A DNA stretch of 32,124 nt from CAZOWM01 sp964583615 (GTDB lineage: Bacteria; Spirochaetota; B62-G9; DRHN01). Location: NCBI GenBank assembly GCA_964583615.1, contig CAZOWM010000042.1, positions 1 through 32,124 of the forward strand, read 5' to 3'. The position numbers were made by a program, and so were the translations under genes. Under the pieces are notes generated by a model. That model saw nothing but the letters and a program-made list of their open reading frames with translations, did no database searches and was not told where the DNA came from. Shown here piece by piece: positions 15,052-24,030 of the stretch (within the stretch, counting starts at the first letter, position 1; each line of letters begins with the position of its first letter).

Positions 15052-16152
15052 ATGGCGACATTGCGAATCGAAGGAATTGAGAAATCCTTTGCTGGCAAGA
15101 AGGTGCTGAACGATGTGAACCTGGAGATCCAGGAAGACGTGTTCACCGCGATACTGGGGAGGGCCGGTTCGGGGAAGACCACCCTCATGAAAATTATCTC
15201 GGGAACACTCAGGCCGGATAAAGGAAAGGTGTACCTTGGAGACAAAGACCTGAGCAATGTTCCGCCCAGAAACCGGCGGATTGCCATGATTTCGCAGGGA
15301 TACAACCTCTATCCGAACCTGACCGTGTTCGAGAATATCGCCTCCCCGCTCCGGGCTGAGCGAAGGCCGGATGAAGAAGTGAAGCAGCGGGTAACGAAGC
15401 AGGCCGAGATATTGAAGATCGATCACCTGCTGGAGAAACACCCCTACGAGCTGAGTGGAGGTGAGGCACAGCGTACGGCGCTGGGACGGGCGCTGGTGCG
15501 GGACGCGGACATCTACCTGCTGGACGAGCCGCTCACCGGGCTGGATTACAAGCTACAGGAGGGCATGACTCACGAGCTCAAGGAGATCCTGAGCTACGAG
15601 CACTTGAACAGGATCAACCTTCTGTACGCCACCCCGAACTACCAGGAGGTGCTCGCCATGAGCGAGAAGACCATCCTGATGGTGGATGGAAGGGTGCTTT
15701 GGTACGGAAAAACCCTCGAGGGGTATCGCATGCCTCCAAATGTGGAGTTTGCACGCTACTTCTACTCGCCTTCCATGAACCTGTTCGACAGCGCCCTAAA
15801 GAAGGTGAACGGAAAGCTCTATCTGTACGCCTCGGATCAGATCAATCTTCCAGTGGATCACCTCAAGGGGAAGTTTAGCGGGCAGGAATATATACTGGGC
15901 TTGCACACCCACGCGTTCAACCTGGAAAAGGGAAAAAACATGATGCCTGTAACCTTCTTCCTCACGCTGGCGGATGTGACTCCAGCAGGAACCGTACTTC
16001 ATATGGAGTTCAACGGCAAGAAGATCAATGTATACTTTCCGTTTCCCCAGGATTTCAAGCGCGGGGATATAGAACTCTACGTATCGCCTGAAGATTTTCA
16101 CATCTTCGACAAGAAGAGTGGCAGGTTCATAATGACATATCGAGGTGATTGA
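15052..16152 (+). CDS. Polyol ABC importer ATPase, GlpS-like, H-loop lost
   Basis: Nucleotide-binding subunit of 366 residues with a MalK-like C-terminal regulatory region (about 240-366). Intact elements: Walker A GRAGSGKTT 36-44, Q-loop Gln82, signature LSGGEAQ 134-140, Walker B with Asp158-Glu159, and D-loop GLD 163-165. The H-loop, normally T-H-D, reads YATPNYQE, with Pro195 in place of the catalytic histidine (codon ccg, clear in the DNA). The partner ATPase has the reverse defect, so the pair should form one working and one dead ATP site. Four nt separate it from the DUF2160 gene. Loss of the H-loop is, from memory, also seen in GlpS relatives. Confidence 0.9.
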   Translation: MATLRIEGIEKSFAGKKVLNDVNLEIQEDVFTAILGRAGSGKTTLMKIISGTLRPDKGKVYLGDKDLSNVPPRNRRIAMISQGYNLYPNLTVFENIASPLRAERRPDEEVKQRVTKQAEILKIDHLLEKHPYELSGGEAQRTALGRALVRDADIYLLDEPLTGLDYKLQEGMTHELKEILSYEHLNRINLLYATPNYQEVLAMSEKTILMVDGRVLWYGKTLEGYRMPPNVEFARYFYSPSMNLFDSALKKVNGKLYLYASDQINLPVDHLKGKFSGQEYILGLHTHAFNLEKGKNMMPVTFFLTLADVTPAGTVLHMEFNGKKINVYFPFPQDFKRGDIELYVSPEDFHIFDKKSGRFIMTYRGD

Positions 16153-16153
16153 G

Positions 16154-17230
16154 ATGGCACGTATAGATTTTGAGAGTGTCAGTTACTCCTATGACAAGAA
16201 ATTTTATGCTCTGAGGGACGTGAACATATCTATGGATAAGGAAGGAAGGTATTCCCTGCTGGGGCCCTCTGGGTGCGGAAAAACCACACTGCTCAAGATC
16301 ATTGCCGGCGTGCTGGAGGATTATGAAGGAGAGCTGTATTTCGACGGACAGAACATGCGGGACGTTCCCATCGAGGAGCGGAGCATCGCAATGGTGTTTC
16401 AATCACCGGTGGTGTATCCAATGACCGTGCGCGAGAACCTCGCTTTTCCCACGCTTCGTGAGAATATCAGTGCGGATGAAAGAGGGCGGAAGGTCGCGGA
16501 GATCTCTGAGATACTGGATCTGAGAGAGGTTTTAGACATGCCCGCGCATAAGCTCGGCCCTGCAGACCGGCAGACAGTGGCTCTTGGGCGCTCACTGATC
16601 AAGGATGCAACTATCATCCTGCTGGACGAGCCGCTCACCAGCATCGAGTCCGAGAAGAGGGTGGAGCTGCGCACAAAGATAAAGCGGATACAGGAAGAGC
16701 AGAAGAAGATCTTCATATATGTCACTCACGACCAGTCAGAGGCGCTCACCCTGTCTGACCAGATTGCAGTGATGCGGGACGGAAGGGTGCTCCAGTTCGA
16801 CTCCAAGGAGGACATATACGCTCGGCCTGCGCACACCTTTGTGGGATACTTTATGGGCTCTCCGGGTATGAACGTGCTGGAAGCAAAAAGGCAAAACGGG
16901 AATATGGGATTTCAGGACTTCGAGTTGCCCGTTCCCAAAAATTACAAAGACTACGTACAGAGAAACCCCAGGTTTAAGGTTGGTCTCCGCCCGGAGGTAA
17001 TCCGGATAAGCATTCAAGAACAGAAGGGGTACATCCTATTTCACTGCGAGGACGTTGAAGAGAAAGGCGAGGGGGTTCGGGTTCTGTACCTGAGATCAAG
17101 GGGACAGAAGAACGAGCTCAAAGCGGTGGGTAGGTTTGCGGGCGTCAAGTCCGGCATGGACGTGTGGGTGGATATTCCCTTGGAAAAGATCCTCATCTAC
17201 GACTATGAAAGCGAGGAGATCGTTTCCTGA
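16154..17230 (+). CDS. Polyol ABC importer ATPase, GlpT-like, signature lost
   Basis: Second nucleotide-binding subunit, 358 residues from ATG 16154, chosen because AGGTGA lies 6 nt upstream; an in-frame GTG three codons earlier overlaps the previous gene. Intact: Walker A GPSGCGKTT 37-45, Q-loop Gln83, Walker B IILLDE 154-159, and H-loop His192 in YVTHDQ. Degenerate: the LSGGQ signature is replaced by LGPADRQ (134-140) and the D-loop LD by SIE. It therefore supplies the hydrolytic side of one composite site while lacking the signature for the other. C-terminal MalK-like domain about 235-358. Last gene of the importer operon, followed by a strong terminator. Confidence 0.9.
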   Translation: MARIDFESVSYSYDKKFYALRDVNISMDKEGRYSLLGPSGCGKTTLLKIIAGVLEDYEGELYFDGQNMRDVPIEERSIAMVFQSPVVYPMTVRENLAFPTLRENISADERGRKVAEISEILDLREVLDMPAHKLGPADRQTVALGRSLIKDATIILLDEPLTSIESEKRVELRTKIKRIQEEQKKIFIYVTHDQSEALTLSDQIAVMRDGRVLQFDSKEDIYARPAHTFVGYFMGSPGMNVLEAKRQNGNMGFQDFELPVPKNYKDYVQRNPRFKVGLRPEVIRISIQEQKGYILFHCEDVEEKGEGVRVLYLRSRGQKNELKAVGRFAGVKSGMDVWVDIPLEKILIYDYESEEIVS

Positions 17231-17331
17231 TCAGGTTGCAGTTGATACACCGGGAGCGTCAGGCACGAAGCTCGGTAATAGCCGGTACATCCGGATATGA
17301 TGGGGACAGATAGAAATTCTGTGGTATACGT

Positions 17332-17367
17332 GGCGGCCCGCCACCCCGCTGTGGCCGGCCGCCTTTT
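17332..17367 (+). terminator. Rho-independent terminator of the importer operon
   Basis: Nested arms GGCGGCC (17332-17338) with GGCCGCC (17357-17363) and GCCAC (17340-17344) with GTGGC (17351-17355) give 12 bp around a single C-C mismatch and a 6-nt loop, followed by TTTT. It separates the ATPase gene from the second zinc dehydrogenase. Confidence 0.75.
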
Positions 17368-17409
17368 GTCTGTCACAATTTCAAATCAATACAGACAAAG
17401 GATATGCGA

Positions 17410-18441
17410 ATGATGCGAGCAGCCAGATACTACGGCCCAACAGACATCAGAGTCGAGGAAGTGCCTGTCCCCGATATCGGGGATGATGAGGTACTGGTGA
17501 AAGTGAAAAGGGCGGGGATTTGCGGCAGCGATCTGGCTGACTGGTACATGGAACCCCGAGCACCCACCTTCTTCGGCCACGAACCAGCGGGCGACATTGT
17601 TCAGAAAGGGAAAAATGTAGAAGGTTTCGAGGTCGGGGACCGGGTATTCGCCCATCATCATGTCCCCTGTATGGTATGCCACCACTGCATCCGGGGCCAC
17701 TACACCATGTGTGACCTGTACAAACGGACCGAAATCTTTCCCGGGGCATTTTCTGAATATATCAGAGTGCCAGCCCTGAACGTTCAGCGGGACACTTTGA
17801 AGCTGCCGGACAATGTGAGTTACGAAGAAGCCACCATGATCGAACCGATCGCCTGCTGTATCAAGGGCATGAATCGACTGGACATGCATCAAGGAGACAC
17901 GGTGGCAGTGTTGGGCGCGGGCTTTGCGGGCGCAGTGCATGTGCAGCTCGCACGGGTCTACGGCGCGGGCAAGGTGTTTGCGGTCGACAGCGTGGAATAC
18001 CGGCTCAAGAAGGCCATGGAGCTGGGGGCTGATTATGCCGTGGATTACACCAGGAAGGATGTAAAGCGCAGCATCGAAGAAAACAACGGAGGTCGGGGCG
18101 CGGACATTGTGGTGCTCGCAAACAGCTCCCTGCAGGCACTAAGGCAGGCCTTTGAGATCGCCGGTAAAGGGGCCTCGGTATACCTGTTTGCGCCTTACAA
18201 GCCCGGCCAGATGATACCTGTAGAACTGCATCGGTTCTTCTTCGAGGAAACCCTGCTGGTGGCGACCTACTCTTCTACTCACTTCGACACCAGAGCCGCG
18301 CTCAGCATGATAAGCACCGGACAACTAAGAGTACGGGAGCTGGTCACCCATCAGTTTCCGCTCGAGGAGATGAACCAGGCCATGGATTTAGCCCTGAAGG
18401 CTGAGGATTCACTGAAGATCGTGATCAGCATGAGGGACTGA
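17410..18441 (+). CDS. Zinc-dependent MDR dehydrogenase (polyol-DH type)
   Basis: Medium-chain dehydrogenase of 343 residues from ATG 17410, favoured because AAAGGA (17397-17402) is 7 nt upstream; ATGs at 17404 and 17413 are alternatives. Using the 17404 numbering: catalytic-zinc ligands Cys40, His59-Glu60 and Glu147; structural-zinc Cys89, Cys92, Cys95 and Cys103; Rossmann GAGFAG 171-176; then FAVDS, favouring NAD. It is divergent from the other zinc dehydrogenase in the window, so they probably act on different intermediates. It lies behind the importer terminator, so expression depends on read-through or its own unseen promoter. The substrate is unknown. Confidence 0.9.
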   Translation: MMRAARYYGPTDIRVEEVPVPDIGDDEVLVKVKRAGICGSDLADWYMEPRAPTFFGHEPAGDIVQKGKNVEGFEVGDRVFAHHHVPCMVCHHCIRGHYTMCDLYKRTEIFPGAFSEYIRVPALNVQRDTLKLPDNVSYEEATMIEPIACCIKGMNRLDMHQGDTVAVLGAGFAGAVHVQLARVYGAGKVFAVDSVEYRLKKAMELGADYAVDYTRKDVKRSIEENNGGRGADIVVLANSSLQALRQAFEIAGKGASVYLFAPYKPGQMIPVELHRFFFEETLLVATYSSTHFDTRAALSMISTGQLRVRELVTHQFPLEEMNQAMDLALKAEDSLKIVISMRD

Positions 18442-18494
18442 GGATGAGATAAAATTGACTGATACTCGAGCGCACAGAGAGGTTTTATACTGTT

Positions 18495-18965
18495 TTGCAA
18501 CGCTTCGACTGGATAGATTTTTCAATTCTCGCCCTGATTTTCATTCCCGTTGTGATCTTTGACCTCAGGGAAAAAAGAGTTCCGGATCTTTTTGTCTTAC
18601 CCGGTATCGGCATTTTCCTCATAAAGAGAATTGCCGAAAAACAATTGCTGATCTACATGATCTTCATCACCGCAGCTGCCGGCTTTGGGTTTATCTTTTT
18701 GCTCTTTATCCTGTCAAAGGGAAAGATCGGGGTGGGAGACGCGAAGCTCTCCGCGCTCGTCGCCCTCGCGCTGGGTTTGAAAGGCTGGATGGCTGCGATT
18801 TTCATCGCCTCCTTTACCGGGGTCGTGTTCGCGCTGGTCATGATTGCTCTTCGTGAGATGACCTGGAAAACGAGATTGCCCTTTGCTCCCTTTCTGGCCC
18901 TTGGAAGTCTGGTGCCATTCTTTTTCAAAGACCTTTCTTTTCTCAGTTGGTTCAATCTTTTATAA
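18495..18965 (+). CDS. A24 prepilin peptidase, minimal form
   Basis: Inner-membrane aspartyl protease that cleaves prepilin leaders, 156 residues with about five membrane spans. Both catalytic aspartates are present: Asp23 in IFDLREKRVPD and Asp82 in GVGDAKLSA. Only the protease core is encoded: the cytosolic N-methyltransferase domain found in 250-290-residue GspO/PilD proteins is absent, so cleaved pseudopilins may stay unmethylated unless another enzyme does this. Starts at TTG with a loosely spaced GAGAGG; the start is moderately certain. Located 119 bp before the secretin gene, it should process the pseudopilins encoded downstream. Confidence 0.88.
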   Translation: MQRFDWIDFSILALIFIPVVIFDLREKRVPDLFVLPGIGIFLIKRIAEKQLLIYMIFITAAAGFGFIFLLFILSKGKIGVGDAKLSALVALALGLKGWMAAIFIASFTGVVFALVMIALREMTWKTRLPFAPFLALGSLVPFFFKDLSFLSWFNLL

Positions 18966-19084
18966 GTGAAAGCTTTCCGCCTCAGCAGTCTGAAAACGAG
19001 AACTCTGTAAATAAAAAAGTATTTTCAATTCTGACCGATTCTGTGGTACAATTACTGAGAAAATCCATAATCGAAGTGTAACAC

Positions 19085-21262
19085 ATGAAGATCAAAGCTC
19101 TTCTCATCAGCCTGTGTATCCTGTTGCTTGCTCCGCTTCCGCTTTGTCCGCAGCAGATAAAAGAGATGGAGTTCAAGAACCAGCTGATCACCGATATCCT
19201 GCTCGCACTTGCGGAGATGACCGGAAAGTCGATCATCCCCGATGAGACGGTGGACGGGAGGGCGTCCTACTTCTTCTCAGAAAAGGATTTCGAGACCGCC
19301 CTCACCGTGTTCCTTGAGACCTACAAGCTCTACTATAGAAAGGACGATGACGTCTACTACGTTTCCAAGATTCACGCCGAGTATGACACTGACATGAAGC
19401 TCGTAACCCTCGATGCGGAGGACGTCGACGTCAGCTATCTCATTCGATCGGTCTCCCGGAGCATCGGGAAGACGATCCTGTACGATTCGATACCATCGCA
19501 GACGGTCACGGTCCACGCGAAGAGAGTGTCGCCGGAAAAAATTCTCGAGATCATCATGAAGCGGTTTCCCAACTACACCGTGGAGATGGATAAGGACTAT
19601 TTCTATATAAAGAAGGTCGTTGAGCGGCCACCGAGGCCGGGGGAGAGGGAGCGCGTTACCGAGAAGATCAACATCACGAAGGAGGGGGACACGTTCTCCA
19701 TCTCAGTGGAGCGGGCATCCTTCAATGAAATCGTTGACGGCCTGTTTTCCGAGGCCTTTTACGAGTACTCCCTGCTGATGAGACGGGATCAGCTCATATC
19801 GAATATCCGCTTCACCAAAAAGGGATTCGATGAGATGCTGCGGCTTTTATGCGAACAGGCGAACGCGGATTTCAAGAAGGTCGGGAGCATCTACTACATA
19901 TTTGAAATATCTCAGAACGACGTGCTCAAGAAATTCAAGTCAACAGTGAGAATCCCCCTCGCCTACAACTCCGCTGAGGATGTGATCAAGCTTTTTCCGC
20001 CCGAGCTCGCCTCGAGCAAGTTCTACAAAATTGACACCACCACCAACTCAATCATACTGAGCGGCAGCCTGGAAGAGATCGGTCCGATCCAGGAATTCAT
20101 CGCCCAGCTGGACAAACCAATCGGAAACCAGCAGTTCTACCGCTTCGATCTGAATTATCTCAATGTGAAGGACATCAAATCGATCATTCCGGCCACGTAC
20201 AAGTACGATCTACTGATCACGATCCCGAACACCAACTCCTTTGCCATGTTCCTCTCCCCGGAAAAAAAAGAGCTTCTGGATGAATACCTGAAACTGATCG
20301 ATAAAAGCGGCGATGTTGCCCATGTGAAACTCAAGTACATAAAGGCGGAAAGTCTGAAAAAAAACCTTCCCCCATCGATCGCGCAGGAGGACATCGTGGA
20401 AACCGGGGATCCTTCGGTCGTTTTTGTGAAGGGGTCCTCAAGCAAGCTCGACGACTTCTACAGGGAGCTTGCGCTGCTCGATAAGCCCGTGACCCAGATA
20501 CGCTACGATCTGCTGGTCATTCAGTTTCAGGAGGGAGAAACGGTTAACTGGAACCAGAACCTCTCGGAAAACGTATTCACGGTGAAGGCAACGTCAGATG
20601 AGGACGATGGGTCGTTCCTTGGGTCGATCGGAAAGCTTTTTTCTTTGAACTTCGATGTGGTCTCGAACTTCGGTTTGCAGTTTGCCCTGCAACTGAACTA
20701 TGATTTGAGCGAGGACAGGGCCAAGATACTCGCGGACACCACACTGAATGGGATATCAGGCGAAGAGATCAAGTTCCAGAACACGAGTACCTTCCGTTTC
20801 CGGGAGTACGAGACAGACCCCAACACCGGGAACCTCAGGCAGACCGGTGTGGTCAGGGAAATCGTGTCAGGTCTGATCATAGATATAAATGGGTGGGTGT
20901 CCGGAGACGGGATGATCACGATGGACGTGGAGGCCACGGTGTCGCGGCTTGGGAGCGGAACCTCTGGTGACACGACCAGAGAGCCCACGACCTTTGAGAA
21001 GGTTCTGAAGACCCATGTACGATCGCCGTCTGGGGAACCAATTGCAATTGGAGGGCTCATCACAGAAGAGAATGCTACGACGATTCAGAAGATCCCGTTT
21101 CTCGCGGACATTCCACTGTTGGGATATCTGTTTCAGACGAAAAAGGAGACGGTCGACCGCTCGGAGTTCGTCATCTACATCGTGCCTCACGCCGAGTACC
21201 TCAAGCGGGAAGAGGTAAGCCTGAACAACAGGATGGAGCTGCTGTACAACAAGTTCTTCTGA
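19085..21262 (+). CDS. gspD: Type II secretion secretin GspD
   Basis: Outer-membrane gate of the type II secretion system, 725 residues. Signal peptide at about 1-21 (MKIK, long Leu-rich core). The periplasmic part (about 25-480) contains several N-type domains, then the membrane-inserting secretin core (about 490-710) with GLQFALQLNYDLSE, VVREIVSGLIIDI and the family signature IPFLADIPLLGYLF at 670-683, then VIYIVPH. No lipobox or obvious pilotin-binding tail is seen, so how it reaches the outer membrane is unclear. A TACAAT element at 19047-19052 could be a -10 for this gene, but no -35 stands out. It heads the contiguous gsp genes. Confidence 0.93.
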   Translation: MKIKALLISLCILLLAPLPLCPQQIKEMEFKNQLITDILLALAEMTGKSIIPDETVDGRASYFFSEKDFETALTVFLETYKLYYRKDDDVYYVSKIHAEYDTDMKLVTLDAEDVDVSYLIRSVSRSIGKTILYDSIPSQTVTVHAKRVSPEKILEIIMKRFPNYTVEMDKDYFYIKKVVERPPRPGERERVTEKINITKEGDTFSISVERASFNEIVDGLFSEAFYEYSLLMRRDQLISNIRFTKKGFDEMLRLLCEQANADFKKVGSIYYIFEISQNDVLKKFKSTVRIPLAYNSAEDVIKLFPPELASSKFYKIDTTTNSIILSGSLEEIGPIQEFIAQLDKPIGNQQFYRFDLNYLNVKDIKSIIPATYKYDLLITIPNTNSFAMFLSPEKKELLDEYLKLIDKSGDVAHVKLKYIKAESLKKNLPPSIAQEDIVETGDPSVVFVKGSSSKLDDFYRELALLDKPVTQIRYDLLVIQFQEGETVNWNQNLSENVFTVKATSDEDDGSFLGSIGKLFSLNFDVVSNFGLQFALQLNYDLSEDRAKILADTTLNGISGEEIKFQNTSTFRFREYETDPNTGNLRQTGVVREIVSGLIIDINGWVSGDGMITMDVEATVSRLGSGTSGDTTREPTTFEKVLKTHVRSPSGEPIAIGGLITEENATTIQKIPFLADIPLLGYLFQTKKETVDRSEFVIYIVPHAEYLKREEVSLNNRMELLYNKFF

Positions 21263-21294
21263 GCCGTGTGCGTGCTGCACGAGGGGATTTGCCT

Positions 21295-22800
21295 ATGAAC
21301 AAAGAACCGTATCTCTACGATGCACCGATCGTAAAGGTGTCAATCGATGATTTCAAACCGCTCATGGAGGGGGATGAGCAGTACCCGCTTGAATTCATCG
21401 AGAATTACTCGGTGATAAAGCTAAAGGAAACGGACGACGCGGTGCATGTAGGGCTTACAGACATCAAAAACTACGCGCTCATTGAAAACCTGATAAACTT
21501 CCACAGAAAGAAGGTGGTGTTCTACGAAATAGAGAAGAGCGAGCTCGCCGGGTACCTTGGGGAGAGGCTCTCACGGAGCGTTTCGAGCGACAACGGGATC
21601 GAGGTGCGGAAAGATGAGAGGATTCTCCTCGACAGGCTCGCCAACGACGCCCCGATCGTGAACCTGGTGAACAGCATCATGATCGATGCGATACGCAAAG
21701 AGGCATCGGATATCCACTTCGAGGCTACTGCAAACGACATCGCGGTGCGGTACCGCATCGACGGCTACCTGCAGACGGTGCACCGCCTGGAAAAGGATCG
21801 GTTTGCGGCAATCGCGTCCCGCCTGAAGATAATGGCGAACCTGAACATCATGGAGCGGCGTTTGCCCCAGGATGGGCGAATCACTGTGCACATAGGGGAC
21901 GACATGATCGATCTGCGGGTGTCCATCGTTCCAATTGTCGACGGCGAATCGATCGTGCTCAGGCTGTTCAACAAGAAGAAAAAGCCGTTGGACCTGGACA
22001 AACTGGGGATGAACGAGAGGGAGCTTTCCCTGCTTCGGTCAATGTACCACATAACCCACGGGATCGTCCTCTCGACAGGCCCGACAGGAAGCGGGAAGAC
22101 CACATCGCTCAACGCACTGCTCAGGGAGATACGGTCCGACGCCCTGAAGATCATTACTATAGAAGATCCGGTGGAATACGTGACCGACGGGATCGACCAG
22201 ATCCAGACAAACGATAGAATCGGATTGACCTTCGATTCCATCCTGCGAAGGGTGCTGCGGCAGGATCCGGACGTGGTCATGGTGGGGGAGATACGCGACT
22301 CGACAACCGCAGAGCTCGCCATGAGGGCAGCCCTGACAGGGCACCTCGTGTTTTCGACCCTTCACACAAAGGATTCCGTATCGGTCATCACCCGGTTGAA
22401 AAACATGGGAATAGAGCCCTACCTCATCGCAGCGGTGCTGAAGGGGTCGATCGCGCAGCGGCTCGTGAGAAAAATCTGCAGGAGCTGCATGGAAGAGGTT
22501 TCTCCGACACGCAGAGAGAAGGAGCTGTTTGCCAGATACAGCTTGGACGTGGAGAGGCTTTTTCGCGGGAAAGGGTGCAAGGCCTGCGGGCAAACGGGGT
22601 ATCGCGGCAGAACCGGGATTTTTGAGCTGTTTGCCACGGATGAGAGAATCGAGGAAATGATCCTGCAGGGGAAAAAGGACTCGGAGATAAAGTCATACAT
22701 AGTGAAAAAGGGAATGAAGCCGCTCATCATTAACGGCCTCGAGAAGACACTCCAGGGTGAGACCACCGTTGCCGAGATCGAAAGGGTGCTTGCGGAATAA
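21295..22800 (+). CDS. gspE: Type II secretion ATPase GspE
   Basis: Cytoplasmic hexameric ATPase powering pseudopilus assembly. Starting at ATG 21295 (GAGGGG 8 nt upstream; a GTG nine codons earlier is less likely) it has 501 residues. Walker A GPTGSGKTT at 262-270, Walker B region VVMVGEIRD at 327-335, and the His box FSTLHT just after. The zinc finger is complete: Cys395-x2-Cys398 and Cys428-x2-Cys431, typical of GspE and PilB. The N-terminal domain (about 1-100) would bind GspL. It is 32 bp after the secretin and overlaps gspF by one base. Confidence 0.95.
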   Translation: MNKEPYLYDAPIVKVSIDDFKPLMEGDEQYPLEFIENYSVIKLKETDDAVHVGLTDIKNYALIENLINFHRKKVVFYEIEKSELAGYLGERLSRSVSSDNGIEVRKDERILLDRLANDAPIVNLVNSIMIDAIRKEASDIHFEATANDIAVRYRIDGYLQTVHRLEKDRFAAIASRLKIMANLNIMERRLPQDGRITVHIGDDMIDLRVSIVPIVDGESIVLRLFNKKKKPLDLDKLGMNERELSLLRSMYHITHGIVLSTGPTGSGKTTSLNALLREIRSDALKIITIEDPVEYVTDGIDQIQTNDRIGLTFDSILRRVLRQDPDVVMVGEIRDSTTAELAMRAALTGHLVFSTLHTKDSVSVITRLKNMGIEPYLIAAVLKGSIAQRLVRKICRSCMEEVSPTRREKELFARYSLDVERLFRGKGCKACGQTGYRGRTGIFELFATDERIEEMILQGKKDSEIKSYIVKKGMKPLIINGLEKTLQGETTVAEIERVLAE

Positions 22801-24002
22801 TGCCGGTATTTTACTGCAAAGTTGTTGACGAAAAAGGAAAGACTGCCGAGTTTATTCGGGAGACGTCCTCAGAGGAAATACTGATACGGGAGCTGTCCGC
22901 GGACAGGCTCTTCCCGATCGTCATAGAGCGGGCGGGTACCCATCAGGCAAGAGCCGGGAGAAAGAAGCGGTACCCGAAGAATCTCATCATCGAGTTCACC
23001 GACACGCTCGCGCACCTGCTGTCTTCAGGCCTCATCTTCAAGGAAGCGCTCGAGGTCGCGCAGGCCATTTTCCAAAAAGGGAAAATCAACCATCTTGCCG
23101 CGACCCTTCTGGATAAAATAAAAAAGGGAATCTCCTTTCACGACGCGCTCGAGGACTTCGGCACAAGCTTTCCCCCGATCTACAGGGGGATGGTGAGGGT
23201 AGGAGAGAAAGTGGGCTCTCTGGAGCAGGCGTTCAGGGGGCTGTCGCTGTACCTCACGGAAGAGAAAAAGCTGAAAGAAAAGCTCATCAGCTCCATGATG
23301 TACCCCGCGATGGTCCTGAGTGTCGCCTTCGTGGGTATCTTTATTCTGATTTTGTTCATTCTGCCGCGGATAAAAGGCATTTTTACCCAGCTCGGGTCAC
23401 AGCTGCCCCAGCGGATCGAATCGATTACCCATGTGCTGAACTTTCTCATCATCGCCGGTGTCGCGTGCGCGGTATTTCTGTGCGTGCTGTTCGTTGCCGT
23501 GTATCTGATCCGGAAAACCAGAGGGGGTATGGCAGAGAAGCTGGACCGGCTCATTCTCAGGGTGCCGGTACTCGGGCACATCAAATCTCTCAGGGAGAGC
23601 CTTAACTTTCTGTTCGCAATGGAGACCCTTACAGGAGCGGGGTTTGCGGTCGAAGACGCCCTGCTCGAGGCAGGGAATGTGGTGGAAAACCGGGCGCTCC
23701 GAAGCGGGATCTTTACGGTTCGTGAAAAGATACTGAGAGGCGAGGCGCTTTCAGCCGCGTTCATGGAAAACACGGTCTTCCCGGAGCGCCTGAGCAGATG
23801 GATCCACATCGGGGAAAAATCGGGGAATATCGAAAAGGCCTTTGCGCAGCTGCGAGGCTATTATCAGGGCGAAGTGGAACGCTGGTCTACCAGGTTTATG
23901 AACCTCATAGAGCCGGTGCTCATACTCTCGGTTGGAGTGATCATTTTTCTTTTCATAATTTTCTTTGTGATGCCCATATTTACGATTTACGGGAGCTTGT
24001 AA
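22800..24002 (+). CDS. gspF: Type II secretion platform protein GspF
   Basis: Polytopic inner-membrane core of the assembly machinery, 400 residues, the normal size. Two homologous helical cytosolic domains (about 60-165 and 265-365) are each followed by hydrophobic segments at about 168-190, 212-237 and 370-395, the standard three-span GspF/PilC plan. Motifs include FTDTLAHLLSSGL near 66-78 and the repeated LNFLFAMETLTGAG in the second half. The ATG overlaps the gspE stop (TAATG), indicating coupled translation. Confidence 0.94.
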   Translation: MPVFYCKVVDEKGKTAEFIRETSSEEILIRELSADRLFPIVIERAGTHQARAGRKKRYPKNLIIEFTDTLAHLLSSGLIFKEALEVAQAIFQKGKINHLAATLLDKIKKGISFHDALEDFGTSFPPIYRGMVRVGEKVGSLEQAFRGLSLYLTEEKKLKEKLISSMMYPAMVLSVAFVGIFILILFILPRIKGIFTQLGSQLPQRIESITHVLNFLIIAGVACAVFLCVLFVAVYLIRKTRGGMAEKLDRLILRVPVLGHIKSLRESLNFLFAMETLTGAGFAVEDALLEAGNVVENRALRSGIFTVREKILRGEALSAAFMENTVFPERLSRWIHIGEKSGNIEKAFAQLRGYYQGEVERWSTRFMNLIEPVLILSVGVIIFLFIIFFVMPIFTIYGSL

Positions 24003-24030
24003 ATACATTTTCTTTACAGGGATCGAGGAT

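Noticed and set aside
18486..18497. TATACT directly before the peptidase TTG as promoter of a leaderless transcript
   Set aside because: No -35 element lies at a suitable distance; the match is probably accidental.
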